DNA of 64,000 bases from JACPYM01 sp963699175 (GTDB taxonomy: Bacteria > Acidobacteriota > Blastocatellia > RBC074). The DNA is taken from positions 3,224,001-3,288,000 of the forward strand of contig OY969418.1 of the NCBI GenBank assembly GCA_963699175.1, given 5' to 3'. The position numbers and the translations under genes are program-made. Shown in pieces: positions 57,436 to 64,000 of the stretch (positions are counted from its first letter, which is position 1; each line of letters begins with the position of its first letter). The notes beneath the pieces are model-generated. The model worked only from the letters and a program-made list of their open reading frames with translations, had not been told where the DNA came from and did no database searches.

Positions 57436-57786
57436 GCTTGTTGCCTGCTCTCCTGCCGAGAGCGGGCATCTTCATCAGACGGATAATGGCGAAGAAGAAG
57501 CACCCGCGACGTACATGATCTCCGATACAGCTTAAAGAACTTATGTGCGTCGCAATCGCCGCCTGTGATGCCGCTCTTTCAAATGTGGGTTGCTCTTGCC
57601 CAAAGATTTTAATCTTGCCGTTTTATAACTACTTACCTCAAGGTGCGTCATCATAGCGCACCGCGTTCAAGAGCCGCAACCAATTGCCTGCCTTTCATTT
57701 CCGGTTGGCAATCTGGGCTACGGGCAGGGTAGAATCCGCGTGCTGACATTGCTCTCAAAGCCCGATTTGCCCGCTGAAAAGTTTTT
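57436..57786. other. Divergent promoter region between sigma and radical SAM genes
   Basis: About 350 bases between two divergent genes. Apart from the -10-like box at 57730 nothing further was recognised. Confidence 0.4.
57730..57735 (+). promoter_or_regulatory. Candidate -10 box for the radical SAM gene
   Basis: TAGAAT in the context GGGTAGAATCCGCG, 51 bases before ATG 57787; TTGGCA lies 19 bases upstream as a possible -35 box. The context matches the one before the TIR-AAA gene. Confidence 0.4.
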
Positions 57787-58794
57787 ATGCCACGTATTGG
57801 AATTGAACTGAATAACGTCTGCAACCTGGACTGCACGCATTGCTTCCGCAATATCTATCGCGGTGCGGGCGATAAGAGCGACCTTTTCCTGCCGCTCGAA
57901 GTCTTGGAAAAAATTCTGCTCGAAGCCAAGCCGCTCGGCTATCGCCACATCGCTATCACTGGCGGTGAGCCGCCACTACATCCGCGTTTTGGCGAGGCGC
58001 TCGACCTGATTGCTACGCACGGCTACACCTACCATTTCCTGACCAACGCGCGAAACTTTCAGAAGACTTTTCAGACCGTCAACACTCCTTTGCGCCGCGC
58101 ACAGCTCAGCGGCATCACCTTCAGTCTGGATGGCGCGACCGAGGCCACGCACGATCAGATTCGCGGTCACGGCTCTTATCGCGAAGTCGTCACGGCCATC
58201 GCGGTCTGTCAGGCGGCTGGTATACAGCCCAGCATCATCACCACCATCAACAAAGCCAATCGCCACGAGATCGAGCAACTCGCCCTGCTCGGCGCGCATT
58301 TGAAGGTCAGGCTGCAAGTCTTCGGCCACCAGATGCCGACCGAACACAATCTGGGCGCGGACTTGATCCTGCCCTTGAGCGAATGGCGCGCAGTCGAACG
58401 CGATGTCGCGCGCGTGACGACCGAGTTTCGTCACGAGATTGCGATGGCAGTGGGTTTCTACAGCGACTATTACCTGCCACGCTGCGCGCCACTGACGCTG
58501 GATGACTTGAACATAGATTATCGCGGGCGGCTGACGCTCTGTTGCCAACTGTCGAACTACCGCGATGGCGATGACGAAGGCGAAGACGTGGTGGGCGATT
58601 TGAAAAAAGAAAGCCTGTCAGCGGTAATCAGCAAGCTGATGGATTTGGTTAATCAAGTGCACCGCGAACGGCTAGAAGTGGCGAAAGACGGCGCACGCGA
58701 GGAAGAACAGCATTATCCGTGTCTGGCTTGTATTGGCCGCTTCAAAAAGACGAGCGAGCAACCCATGCTCGTGCAAATCGGGCTGCGGAATTAA
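57787..58794 (+). CDS. Radical SAM protein with C-terminal cysteine motif
   Basis: A 335-residue radical SAM enzyme. The iron-sulfur motif C-x3-C-x2-C is at residues 12, 16 and 19 (VCNLDCTHC), the SAM-binding GGE-type motif ITGGEPPLHPRF near 58-69 and FSLDGAT near 113-119. The C-terminal part has LTLCCQLSNY and YPCLACIGRFKK, a SPASM-like cluster site. Such enzymes modify peptides or proteins; no peptide substrate gene is next to it. The preceding ribosome site is weak. The stop codon lies inside the left arm of a terminator stem. Confidence 0.88.
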   Translation: MPRIGIELNNVCNLDCTHCFRNIYRGAGDKSDLFLPLEVLEKILLEAKPLGYRHIAITGGEPPLHPRFGEALDLIATHGYTYHFLTNARNFQKTFQTVNTPLRRAQLSGITFSLDGATEATHDQIRGHGSYREVVTAIAVCQAAGIQPSIITTINKANRHEIEQLALLGAHLKVRLQVFGHQMPTEHNLGADLILPLSEWRAVERDVARVTTEFRHEIAMAVGFYSDYYLPRCAPLTLDDLNIDYRGRLTLCCQLSNYRDGDDEGEDVVGDLKKESLSAVISKLMDLVNQVHRERLEVAKDGAREEEQHYPCLACIGRFKKTSEQPMLVQIGLRN

Positions 58795-58826
58795 ACAGCC
58801 AGCTCAATTCCGCAGCCCGATTTTCC
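58775..58826. terminator. Bidirectional terminator overlapping the radical SAM stop codon
   Basis: An 18-bp stem: AAATCGGGCTGCGGAATT (58775-58792) with 58806-58823, followed by T on the plus strand and by T on the minus strand. It serves the radical SAM gene and the convergent DUF1573 gene. Confidence 0.85.
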
Positions 58827-58853
58827 ATTCTTATGATTCTCTATCCTAGTTCT

Positions 58854-59933
58854 TCACTGCGCATCCACCATCAGCGGCAACTCCACCAACGGCACGTCTT
58901 TATTATTCGTCGCGATCTTGAGCACGCCCTGATGACGGCCTTTCAACGGTTTATCGCTGAAGCCGATGCGCAGCAGGAACGTCTGTCCATTGCCGGTCAC
59001 CGTTTCGACCTTGGCTTTGATAAACGGCAGGTCAGAGGTCAGGCTCTTGATTTCCAAGCCCTCGCCCCGCGTGATCGTCACCCAGGCAAATCTGCTCAGC
59101 GTGCTGAAATCATAATCGGGCAGCGAAAAGGGAATGTTCTCAAACACGACCTTCGCCGGATTGACTTTGACTGGCGAGACAACGCGCAAATCCAACTCCA
59201 ACACCAGCTCCGGCGTCTCCTTGCTATCGGTCGTCAGCTTCACCGTCTGATGGTACACGCCGAGCGGCAGCTTGGTGGAAGCTGCAAAGTTGACTGTATA
59301 GCGTTTCCCTTCCTCCAAGGTGTTGAGCGTCAGGCTGAAAGCCTCGCCACCCGGATCAAGTTTGGTGATCTTCAGCGGCTGCGGGCTATCGTTGTAGATG
59401 CTGAAAAGGCCACCCGCCGTCAGGCCGAGCGGAACTTCCGTGCCCCAGCGGTCAGCCGGGCCGACAAACAACGAGCCAATCCGCTTACCTGCGGGTGCAG
59501 CCTCCGGCACGCTGATGACCATCGTCATTATCAAGGTAAATTGCGGGCGCGCCGGATCGTTGGTAAAGACCTCAGCCGTTTTGCTGAGAGCGCCACCGTA
59601 ACTGTCCGTGTGAACCGAGAGTGTGACTTTGCCCTCCTGACCAGGAGAGACGACTTTCGTGAAGTCGCTTGCGGTGCACCCTCAGCTCGGCGCGACGTTA
59701 TTAATCACCAAATCAGCCGTGCCTTCGTTTTTGAAAGCGAAAGTGTGCTCGGCCAGCGTGCCTTTTTTGATGTCGCCGAAATCGTGCTGTGTTTTACTGA
59801 TGATCAGTTTCGGCGCGGCCTCTTTTTTGGCCGTGTTAGATTCTGGCTTGGCAGCTTGCGGCGTTTGCCCTAAGGCGACGACAGCCAAGGCAAACGCCAG
59901 CGCCAGCGCGATGGACAGAGATTTGAACTTCAT
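58854..59933 (-). CDS. DUF1573 protein with in-frame UGA; candidate selenoprotein
   Basis: Read as one gene it gives 359 residues with UGA at codon 84. The N-terminus is a signal peptide (LALAFALAVVALGQ) set by AGGAG about 10 bases before the ATG. Residues 40-83 begin DUF1573 (HDFGDIKKGTLAEHTFAFKN, DLVINNVAPS); after UGA the same frame continues GCTASDFTKVVSPGQEGKVTL and AEVFTNDPARPQFTL, then a second beta-rich part ends at 58854. The family motif is SCGCT, so UGA (59684-59682) replaces its first Cys, giving S-U-G-C-T. The 49 codons between UGA and the next ATG are fully open and conserved in character. This favours selenocysteine over a nonsense mutation; Sec machinery is not in the window. 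If UGA is a true stop the gene is broken. Confidence 0.75.
59633..59667 (-). promoter_or_regulatory. Possible SECIS-like hairpins after the in-frame UGA
   Basis: Downstream of the UGA on the minus strand lie two short hairpins: CGACTT-CACGA-AAGTCG (15-31 bases after UGA) and TCTCCT-GGTC-AGGAGG (34-49 bases after). The second has a GGU in its loop as bacterial SECIS elements do, but lies further from the UGA than usual; the first has the right distance but no GGU. Either assignment is tentative. Confidence 0.35.
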
Positions 59934-60037
59934 TTTAGTTACACTCCTAAGCTTGTGAGTTGCCAGAGCGAATTTGGCGCGTGCAGTCTAGCAGAGCGCG
60001 GCACGCGTGTCAGCCTTGCGGCGCACATTTGCAGAGA

Positions 60038-61108
60038 TTAGCGAAAGACCGCGCGGCGTGGCGCAATTTCATTCGGGCACAGTTCGCAGATCAACAACTC
60101 CAATTGTAGGCGCGGCGTAGCTAAAGACGATTTCAGCGCCACGTCAGTTTCAGCGATGCGCCCTATGGCTTTGAGCAGCGTTTCAGTCTCCGCTTTGCGC
60201 GCTCGTTCGTTGAGGTGTCTCACCGCGTAAGGCGACATCCCGACGGCTTTGGCAATCTCCTCATTTGCCGCGTTCTGTCCCATCAAATCTTTCGAGATAA
60301 GCAGATTACGATAGCCGCGCGCAATCGCCCCCAGCATCATAATCGCCAACGTCTGCGGCGGCTCCGGCGGGTTGTCGAAGATGTGGCCGAGCAACCGCAG
60401 TGCCCGCTCGCGCTGCCCCGCCAACAACGCATCGGTCAATTCAAAATTGCTGTGCTCGCGCGTGTGCAGCACCAGTTCGTCAATCTCTGTCTGCGAGATG
60501 CGCCCCTTGCCAACGTAACAGATCAGCTTATCCAACTCCGTCTTCAACCGGTGCAACTCCGTGCCCACCATCCCGATCAAGTAGACCGCGTCAGCCAGCT
60601 CAATAAAACAGCCGCCGCGCTTGGCGTAATCCATCACCCAACGCGGCGCATTCTCTTTTTCATCGAGCGGATCGAAGCTGACGACCTCCGCCGTCTTCCT
60701 GAGCATCGTCGCAATGTTGCGGCGATTGTCCAGGCCAGGGCTGACAAAGGCCAGCACAGTCGTTTCGACGGGCCGCTGCAAATAATCCTTCAATAGTTCA
60801 AGCTGCCGCTCGTCGTTGATCGCCTCGAAATCCGTCACGACCACCATCCGCCGTTCCGCCACCATCGGGAACTCTTGCGCCACGGCCAAGGCCCTGGCTA
60901 AATCTCCATCGCCGACCGACATCCGCGCAAAGTTGAAATCGCGCAAAGCCTCATCCACCGCCGCCAGCATCAGACGTTGCACCGCCTGCTCGCGCAGATA
61001 CGTTTCGCGACCTTCCAGCAAGTAGACCGGCGCGAACTTGCCCGCTTTCAGGTTGCGGTCAAAATCGGTTTGGGATTTGAGTTGGTCTGTTGCAGAGGAG
61101 TTCTTCAT
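60038..61108 (-). CDS. holA: DNA polymerase III subunit delta
   Basis: A 356-residue clamp-loader subunit. N-terminal FAPVYLLEGRETYLREQAVQRL (degenerate P-loop region), ARMSVGDGDLARALAVAQEFPMVAERRMVVV, domain II around LDNRRNIATML, and C-terminal collar region (FELTDALLAGQRERALRLLGHIF, RGYRNLLISKDLM, MSPYAVRHLNERAR). Length fits HolA. It follows a hypothetical secreted gene by 5 bases and lptE further upstream, a neighbourhood like the lptE-holA order of proteobacteria. Confidence 0.92.
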   Translation of the reverse strand: MKNSSATDQLKSQTDFDRNLKAGKFAPVYLLEGRETYLREQAVQRLMLAAVDEALRDFNFARMSVGDGDLARALAVAQEFPMVAERRMVVVTDFEAINDERQLELLKDYLQRPVETTVLAFVSPGLDNRRNIATMLRKTAEVVSFDPLDEKENAPRWVMDYAKRGGCFIELADAVYLIGMVGTELHRLKTELDKLICYVGKGRISQTEIDELVLHTREHSNFELTDALLAGQRERALRLLGHIFDNPPEPPQTLAIMMLGAIARGYRNLLISKDLMGQNAANEEIAKAVGMSPYAVRHLNERARKAETETLLKAIGRIAETDVALKSSLATPRLQLELLICELCPNEIAPRRAVFR

Positions 61109-61113
61109 AACCT

Positions 61114-62202
61114 TCAGGAAGTCTTGCCCGCACGAACGAGCAGAACCTTATCGTAGGCTACCAAGTCGAGGAAGCGAAAGCCCATAGCTAAAGCTTGATC
61201 CAATTCTTTCTGAAATTGTTCCTGTCCTTTTCCCCTAAAGGGCAGTCTACAGATTTTGTATTCGAGCTTGTCTTCCGGGGCTTTTGCTTTTGGGGTTCGC
61301 TCCAGCAGTGCGTGGACGCCTCCATTGCCAAAAAAATTTGCGCGGTAAACAAAACCTGCTTGCGCTTGCTTGACCAATTCGGCCTCTGTTTCGTCGTTTT
61401 TTTTCACCTTGAGCAGCTTGTATTCGACTTGTGGCCTAGGCTGTGACTTGCGCCGTGACATCAGCGCCAGGCGGCTCGGTGACGAAAGGTAGAAGCTGAA
61501 ACCCTGGCCGACAGCCTGATTCAGTTCTTTCTCCAGCGTTGCCATTCGTTGAGTTGCAATCGCCTCGTACTCGATCTCCGTATCGGCGGCGGCGGCCAAT
61601 GCGTCGAGCGGACGCGCTAACACAATGATGTTGGCCGAACGATTTACGCCAACAAAAATGGTGAGGCTCATATCGTAGCTCTGGAGCACTTTCACCGGAC
61701 GAAATCCATCAGCCACTACCTTTGCAAGACTTTCAGATAATTTGACCTCCTTCCCCAGCTCAGTCGAAATCAGCGAATACTTAAACCGCGGTGTAAGGCT
61801 TCCAACTGGACGCTCCAAAACTAAGACTATATCCGTACCTAGATAAGGCGTCATTGCCGCCATCGCCCCTCTGATTTCGTAGCCCTGTAAAGCGGCCTCA
61901 TCCAGTTCTTTTTGTATGGTTGTTAGCCGTCTCGTTCCCAACAGCTTGTATTCAAAGTTCGGAACCAACTCTCCAACCCGGCGAGTCAAGACAGCCGCTT
62001 GGTTCATCACCGTTGGAGACTCAAACAGTTTTTCCAACCGGAAGCCCTGCTTTGCGAATTCGTTTAGCTCTTGCTCAAAGGTGGCAGCCTTTGCGGTGGT
62101 AATCGCCCGCATTTCGACCGGTTCATTTTGCTGGGCTAACGCAGACCACGGGATGAATATTACGAATACTGCCAACCATCCTCTCCACTTGAACCCAGCC
62201 AT
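61114..62202 (-). CDS. Secreted protein with five or six repeats of about 60-75 residues
   Basis: A 362-residue exported protein (signal GWLAVFVIFIPWSALAQ). The mature part is built of repeats with the pattern EYKLLxTxRxxTxxKELxxAAxQGYxxxG: FEYKLLGTRRLTTIQKELDE, FKYSLISTELGKEVKLSESL, IEYEAIATQRMATLEKELNQ, VEYKLLKVKKNDETEAELVK, LEYKICRLPFRGKGQEQFQK. No known family was recognised. Similar short repeats occur alone in DUF4177-like proteins, so this may be a multi-copy version. It lies between lptE and holA, 24 bases after lptE, within one transcript. Confidence 0.75.
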   Translation of the reverse strand: MAGFKWRGWLAVFVIFIPWSALAQQNEPVEMRAITTAKAATFEQELNEFAKQGFRLEKLFESPTVMNQAAVLTRRVGELVPNFEYKLLGTRRLTTIQKELDEAALQGYEIRGAMAAMTPYLGTDIVLVLERPVGSLTPRFKYSLISTELGKEVKLSESLAKVVADGFRPVKVLQSYDMSLTIFVGVNRSANIIVLARPLDALAAAADTEIEYEAIATQRMATLEKELNQAVGQGFSFYLSSPSRLALMSRRKSQPRPQVEYKLLKVKKNDETEAELVKQAQAGFVYRANFFGNGGVHALLERTPKAKAPEDKLEYKICRLPFRGKGQEQFQKELDQALAMGFRFLDLVAYDKVLLVRAGKTS

Positions 62203-62226
62203 CAGTCAACTTCCCCGCCTTTCAAC

Positions 62227-62778
62227 TCAAAATCCTTCCAAAATGGTCGTCAACACGCTCTTCGCAAAATCCCGCGCAACGCGGTCAACCGCTGGCCCTT
62301 CCTCGCTAAAAAATTGCTGTGGGTCGGTCGAGATTTCGTATTGGTCTTTGAAAACATAGTTCTGATTGTCGTAAATAATCTTGTTCTTAGTCTGATCGCG
62401 TACAGTCAATGACAGCGTAATCGAGACATCAAACAAACGCGCGCGCCCCAGATCATCCAGCAGCACTGGACGCACCCAGAAACTCTTGATTGTTCCAATC
62501 ATCACCGCATCCGCACCCGCCGGGTTGGCCACCACCTCCAACGCCCGCGCCCGCCGCAAGACCTCATTCACCATCGTGTCGGTGAACCGCTGTTCGACCT
62601 TGAAACGCAGCGCCTCATTCTGAAATGCTGGGATCGCCAGCGTCTTGATGTGCTTCGGCAGCGCGTCACCACGTCCGACTGGTTTGTAGCATTCGGTAAA
62701 ACTGCTAGTGAGAAGTAGCAATGACAAAAGACTGATCGCTCTGAAATAGTTTTGCATACGCCACAAGCTGCCGTTCAT
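62227..62778 (-). CDS. lptE: LptE-family LPS-assembly protein
   Basis: A 183-residue exported protein of the LptE family: VGRGDALPKHIKTLAIPAFQNEALRFKVEQRFTDTMVNEVLRRAR, then ADAVMIGTIKSF and a C-terminal helix. LptE plugs the LptD barrel during LPS export. The expected lipobox cysteine is displaced: the sequence reads SSFTECYKPVGRG where CGY is usual, and Glu before Cys is not a good lipobox, so lipidation is doubtful. GAGGGG precedes the ATG by 4-5 bases. It is followed by a secreted repeat protein and holA, supporting the call. Its start overlaps the stop of a toxin remnant. Confidence 0.8.
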   Translation of the reverse strand: MNGSLWRMQNYFRAISLLSLLLLTSSFTECYKPVGRGDALPKHIKTLAIPAFQNEALRFKVEQRFTDTMVNEVLRRARALEVVANPAGADAVMIGTIKSFWVRPVLLDDLGRARLFDVSITLSLTVRDQTKNKIIYDNQNYVFKDQYEISTDPQQFFSEEGPAVDRVARDFAKSVLTTILEGF

Positions 62779-62876
62779 TGTGTCCCCTCAGTCATATATT
62801 CACGCAACCACGTCGTCAACTCATCACACGTGCTGAAAGCGATGAAGTAGAAAGTATCAGCAAAAACGCGCTTCAT
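62775..62876 (-). pseudogene. Truncated VapC-type PIN toxin remnant
   Basis: A 33-codon frame beginning MKRVFADTFYFIAFS, the typical first strand of a PIN-domain VapC toxin with its first catalytic Asp, then 18 residues without similarity, ending at a TGA that overlaps the lptE start. Its ATG overlaps the antitoxin stop (ATGA), the usual coupling of a toxin-antitoxin pair. The rest of the toxin is missing. Confidence 0.65.
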
Positions 62877-63295
62877 TGTCTCGGTTGGTCGTGAATGTAG
62901 TGATCGTGATTTTCAGCCATATCCGGCGGCAGCCCTGGAATCGTGCCAGCAAATTTGAGTAAGCGTTTGCCGAGCGGCTCACCCATTTGTTCCGCTTTGG
63001 CGCGGCGCAGTTTCAGCATGGCCGTCGTCGGGTTGCGCTCCTGCTCTTCGCGCATTCGTTGGCCGTGCTCCAGCCACTTGGCTAGATAGCTGTCCAGGCG
63101 TTCCCGGTTGTTCAAGTAATAAAGTATCGTCGCGTAGATTTGCTCTGCGCTCAGCGTGGGGAATCGTTCTACCAATTCCGCTGGCGACAGCTCGTTGTAG
63201 ATATGCTCGTACAACACGTCCTCGATGCCGATGCGATGGCCTTTGAGCCTGATTTCATTCTGGGACAGGAAATCGAAGTAATCTTCCAGCAGCAT
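62873..63295 (-). CDS. DUF433 antitoxin-like protein, orphaned
   Basis: A 140-residue protein. The start ATG 63295 is set by AGGAGG 8 bases upstream; a TTG six codons earlier overlaps that site. Residues about 15-75 are DUF433 (RLKGHRIGIEDVLYEHIYNELSPAELVERFPTLSAEQIYATILYYL), a winged-helix fold of antitoxins. The C-terminal tail (LLKFAGTIPGLPPDMAENHDHYIHD) matches the toxin-binding end of VapB-like antitoxins. It is followed by a truncated PIN toxin, so the antitoxin is probably kept without an active partner. Confidence 0.82.
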   Translation of the reverse strand: MLLEDYFDFLSQNEIRLKGHRIGIEDVLYEHIYNELSPAELVERFPTLSAEQIYATILYYLNNRERLDSYLAKWLEHGQRMREEQERNPTTAMLKLRRAKAEQMGEPLGKRLLKFAGTIPGLPPDMAENHDHYIHDQPRQ

Positions 63296-63440
63296 TGCGC
63301 TCACCTCCTGCAAATTGCTTTGTCAGCGCGCCCAATTTACTTCAGACTGTGTGCCTCTTCAAAACCACTTGCATAGGTCGAAAGATTGATGTGCGCTTTA
63401 CGCACACTGCAAAAGAGTAATACAGTAAAAGTGCAGAGGG

Positions 63441-64000
63441 CTACGGAGTCCTCGCAGAAACCACAACACGAAAACCGCTATAGGTGTAGGGGATGCCCGG
63501 CCCATTATCATAACGATAGGCGGAGCGACAGACCCAGGAATTGCCGTACCACGAACCGCCACGCAGCACCCGGCGGCTTTGATCTCCACTATCACTCCAG
63601 ACACTACCATCCGTTGGTGCACCACCATAACCATCATGCCAAACATCCTCACACCATTCCCACACATTACCATGCATATCAAACAGCCCCAGCGCATTTG
63701 CAAAGCCAAGGCTGCCGACCGGAACTGTTTTGTCGCGATACCGCCCCTTTGGCGCTGAGCCATACGGATAATTTCCATCATAGTTGACGATAGCAGACGT
63801 AATCGTTGGGCCAAAAGCAAAGGCAGTCGTCGTACCTGCGCGCGCCGCATATTCCCATTCGGCTTCACTCGGCAACCGATACTCGCGCCCGGTCGCACGG
63901 CTCAAGCGGCGACAGAACTCCTGTGCTTCATACCACGACACCGTTTCAACCGGAAGATTGTCACCTTTGAATGTCGCCGGGTCGGTCTTGAGTTCCTCGC
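63441..64000 (-). CDS. Formylglycine-generating-enzyme-like (SUMF1) protein, partial
   Basis: The 3' part of a gene whose 5' end lies beyond the window; about 185 residues are visible. Family motifs: LPVETVSWYEAQEFCRRLS, YRLPSEAEWEYAARAG, FDMHGNVWEWCEDVW, RVLRGGSWYGNSWVCRSAYR and the final SGFRVV. The frame is open to position 64000. SUMF1-like proteins include sulfatase-activating enzymes and substrate-binding relatives; Cys in WVCRSAYR is at the place of a catalytic cysteine. No sulfatase is in the window. Confidence 0.88.
   Translation of the reverse strand, partial: EELKTDPATFKGDNLPVETVSWYEAQEFCRRLSRATGREYRLPSEAEWEYAARAGTTTAFAFGPTITSAIVNYDGNYPYGSAPKGRYRDKTVPVGSLGFANALGLFDMHGNVWEWCEDVWHDGYGGAPTDGSVWSDSGDQSRRVLRGGSWYGNSWVCRSAYRYDNGPGIPYTYSGFRVVVSARTP

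Noticed and set aside
58854..59534. Downstream part of DUF1573 as a separate gene starting at 59534
   Set aside because: The frame is open for 49 more codons upstream to the UGA and those codons encode the missing middle of the DUF1573 domain; the ATG at 59534 has no signal peptide or ribosome site.

Overview
The window looks like an Acidobacteriota chromosome, most likely Blastocatellia or a Solibacter-like relative. The evidence is three 1,238-1,373 residue TonB-dependent receptors with an N-terminal carboxypeptidase-regulatory-like domain, a secreted beta-propeller protein ending in the Solibacter-type TIGR03437 domain, a cytochrome c/DUF1549/DUF1553 protein, a secreted TPR-CHAT protein, and many long palindromic repeats between genes. 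Assignment is from gene content only; no rRNA or tRNA gene was recognised. No CRISPR array was seen.

Layout. 1-3.2 kb (minus): MNT nucleotidyltransferase and a DUF1549/DUF1553 cytochrome protein. 3.4-8.1 kb (plus): two TIR/STAND ATPase genes separated by a perfect 29-bp inverted repeat; the second is a compositional mosaic, ends where WD40 repeats would be expected, and abuts a LytTR regulator remnant. 8.4-21.4 kb (minus): two TonB receptors, the propeller protein and a secreted hydrolase-like protein. 21.5-24.1 kb (plus): small secreted protein, alpha/beta hydrolase, secreted TPR protein. 24.1-29.2 kb: palindromic elements and a third TonB receptor. 29.5-34.5 kb (plus): pyruvate dehydrogenase E1 (aceE), small secreted protein, cupin, DinB-like protein, methyltransferase. 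34.5-37.1 kb (minus): DUF350 membrane protein and a phytoene-desaturase-like oxidoreductase. 37.3-43.4 kb (plus): a polyol-type ABC transporter operon (binding protein, two permeases, ATPase) with an SDR dehydrogenase and a DinB protein, interrupted by an S23-type four-helix-bundle gene flanked by GATTTTG repeats. 43.4-46.1 kb (minus): mtnA, NYN nuclease-like gene, GNAT gene. 46.8-57.4 kb: two ECF sigma/anti-sigma pairs facing each other around a cell-envelope set (DUF4097 protein, O-antigen ligase with an inserted PDZ domain, a small proline-rich protein, exported TPR-CHAT protein) and a nested mobile element (complete IS1-like element inside a MITE). 57.8-64 kb: radical SAM protein, a DUF1573 protein with an in-frame UGA, lptE, holA, a DUF433 antitoxin with a degraded VapC toxin, and the 3' part of a formylglycine-generating-enzyme-like gene.

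Most striking points: (1) the DUF1573 gene carries an in-frame UGA exactly at the first Cys of the family SCGCT motif, with open frame on both sides, which suggests a periplasmic selenoprotein with a U-x-C motif; (2) the sigma/anti-sigma-linked CHAT/PDZ-ligase locus with a small proline-rich protein that could be a CHAT partner or substrate; (3) two roughly 300-bp palindromic elements with different terminal inverted repeats but the same internal body, one carrying a complete IS; (4) the S23 gene inserted in a transporter operon with heptad repeats that reach the neighbouring reading frames; (5) the tandem TIR-STAND genes.
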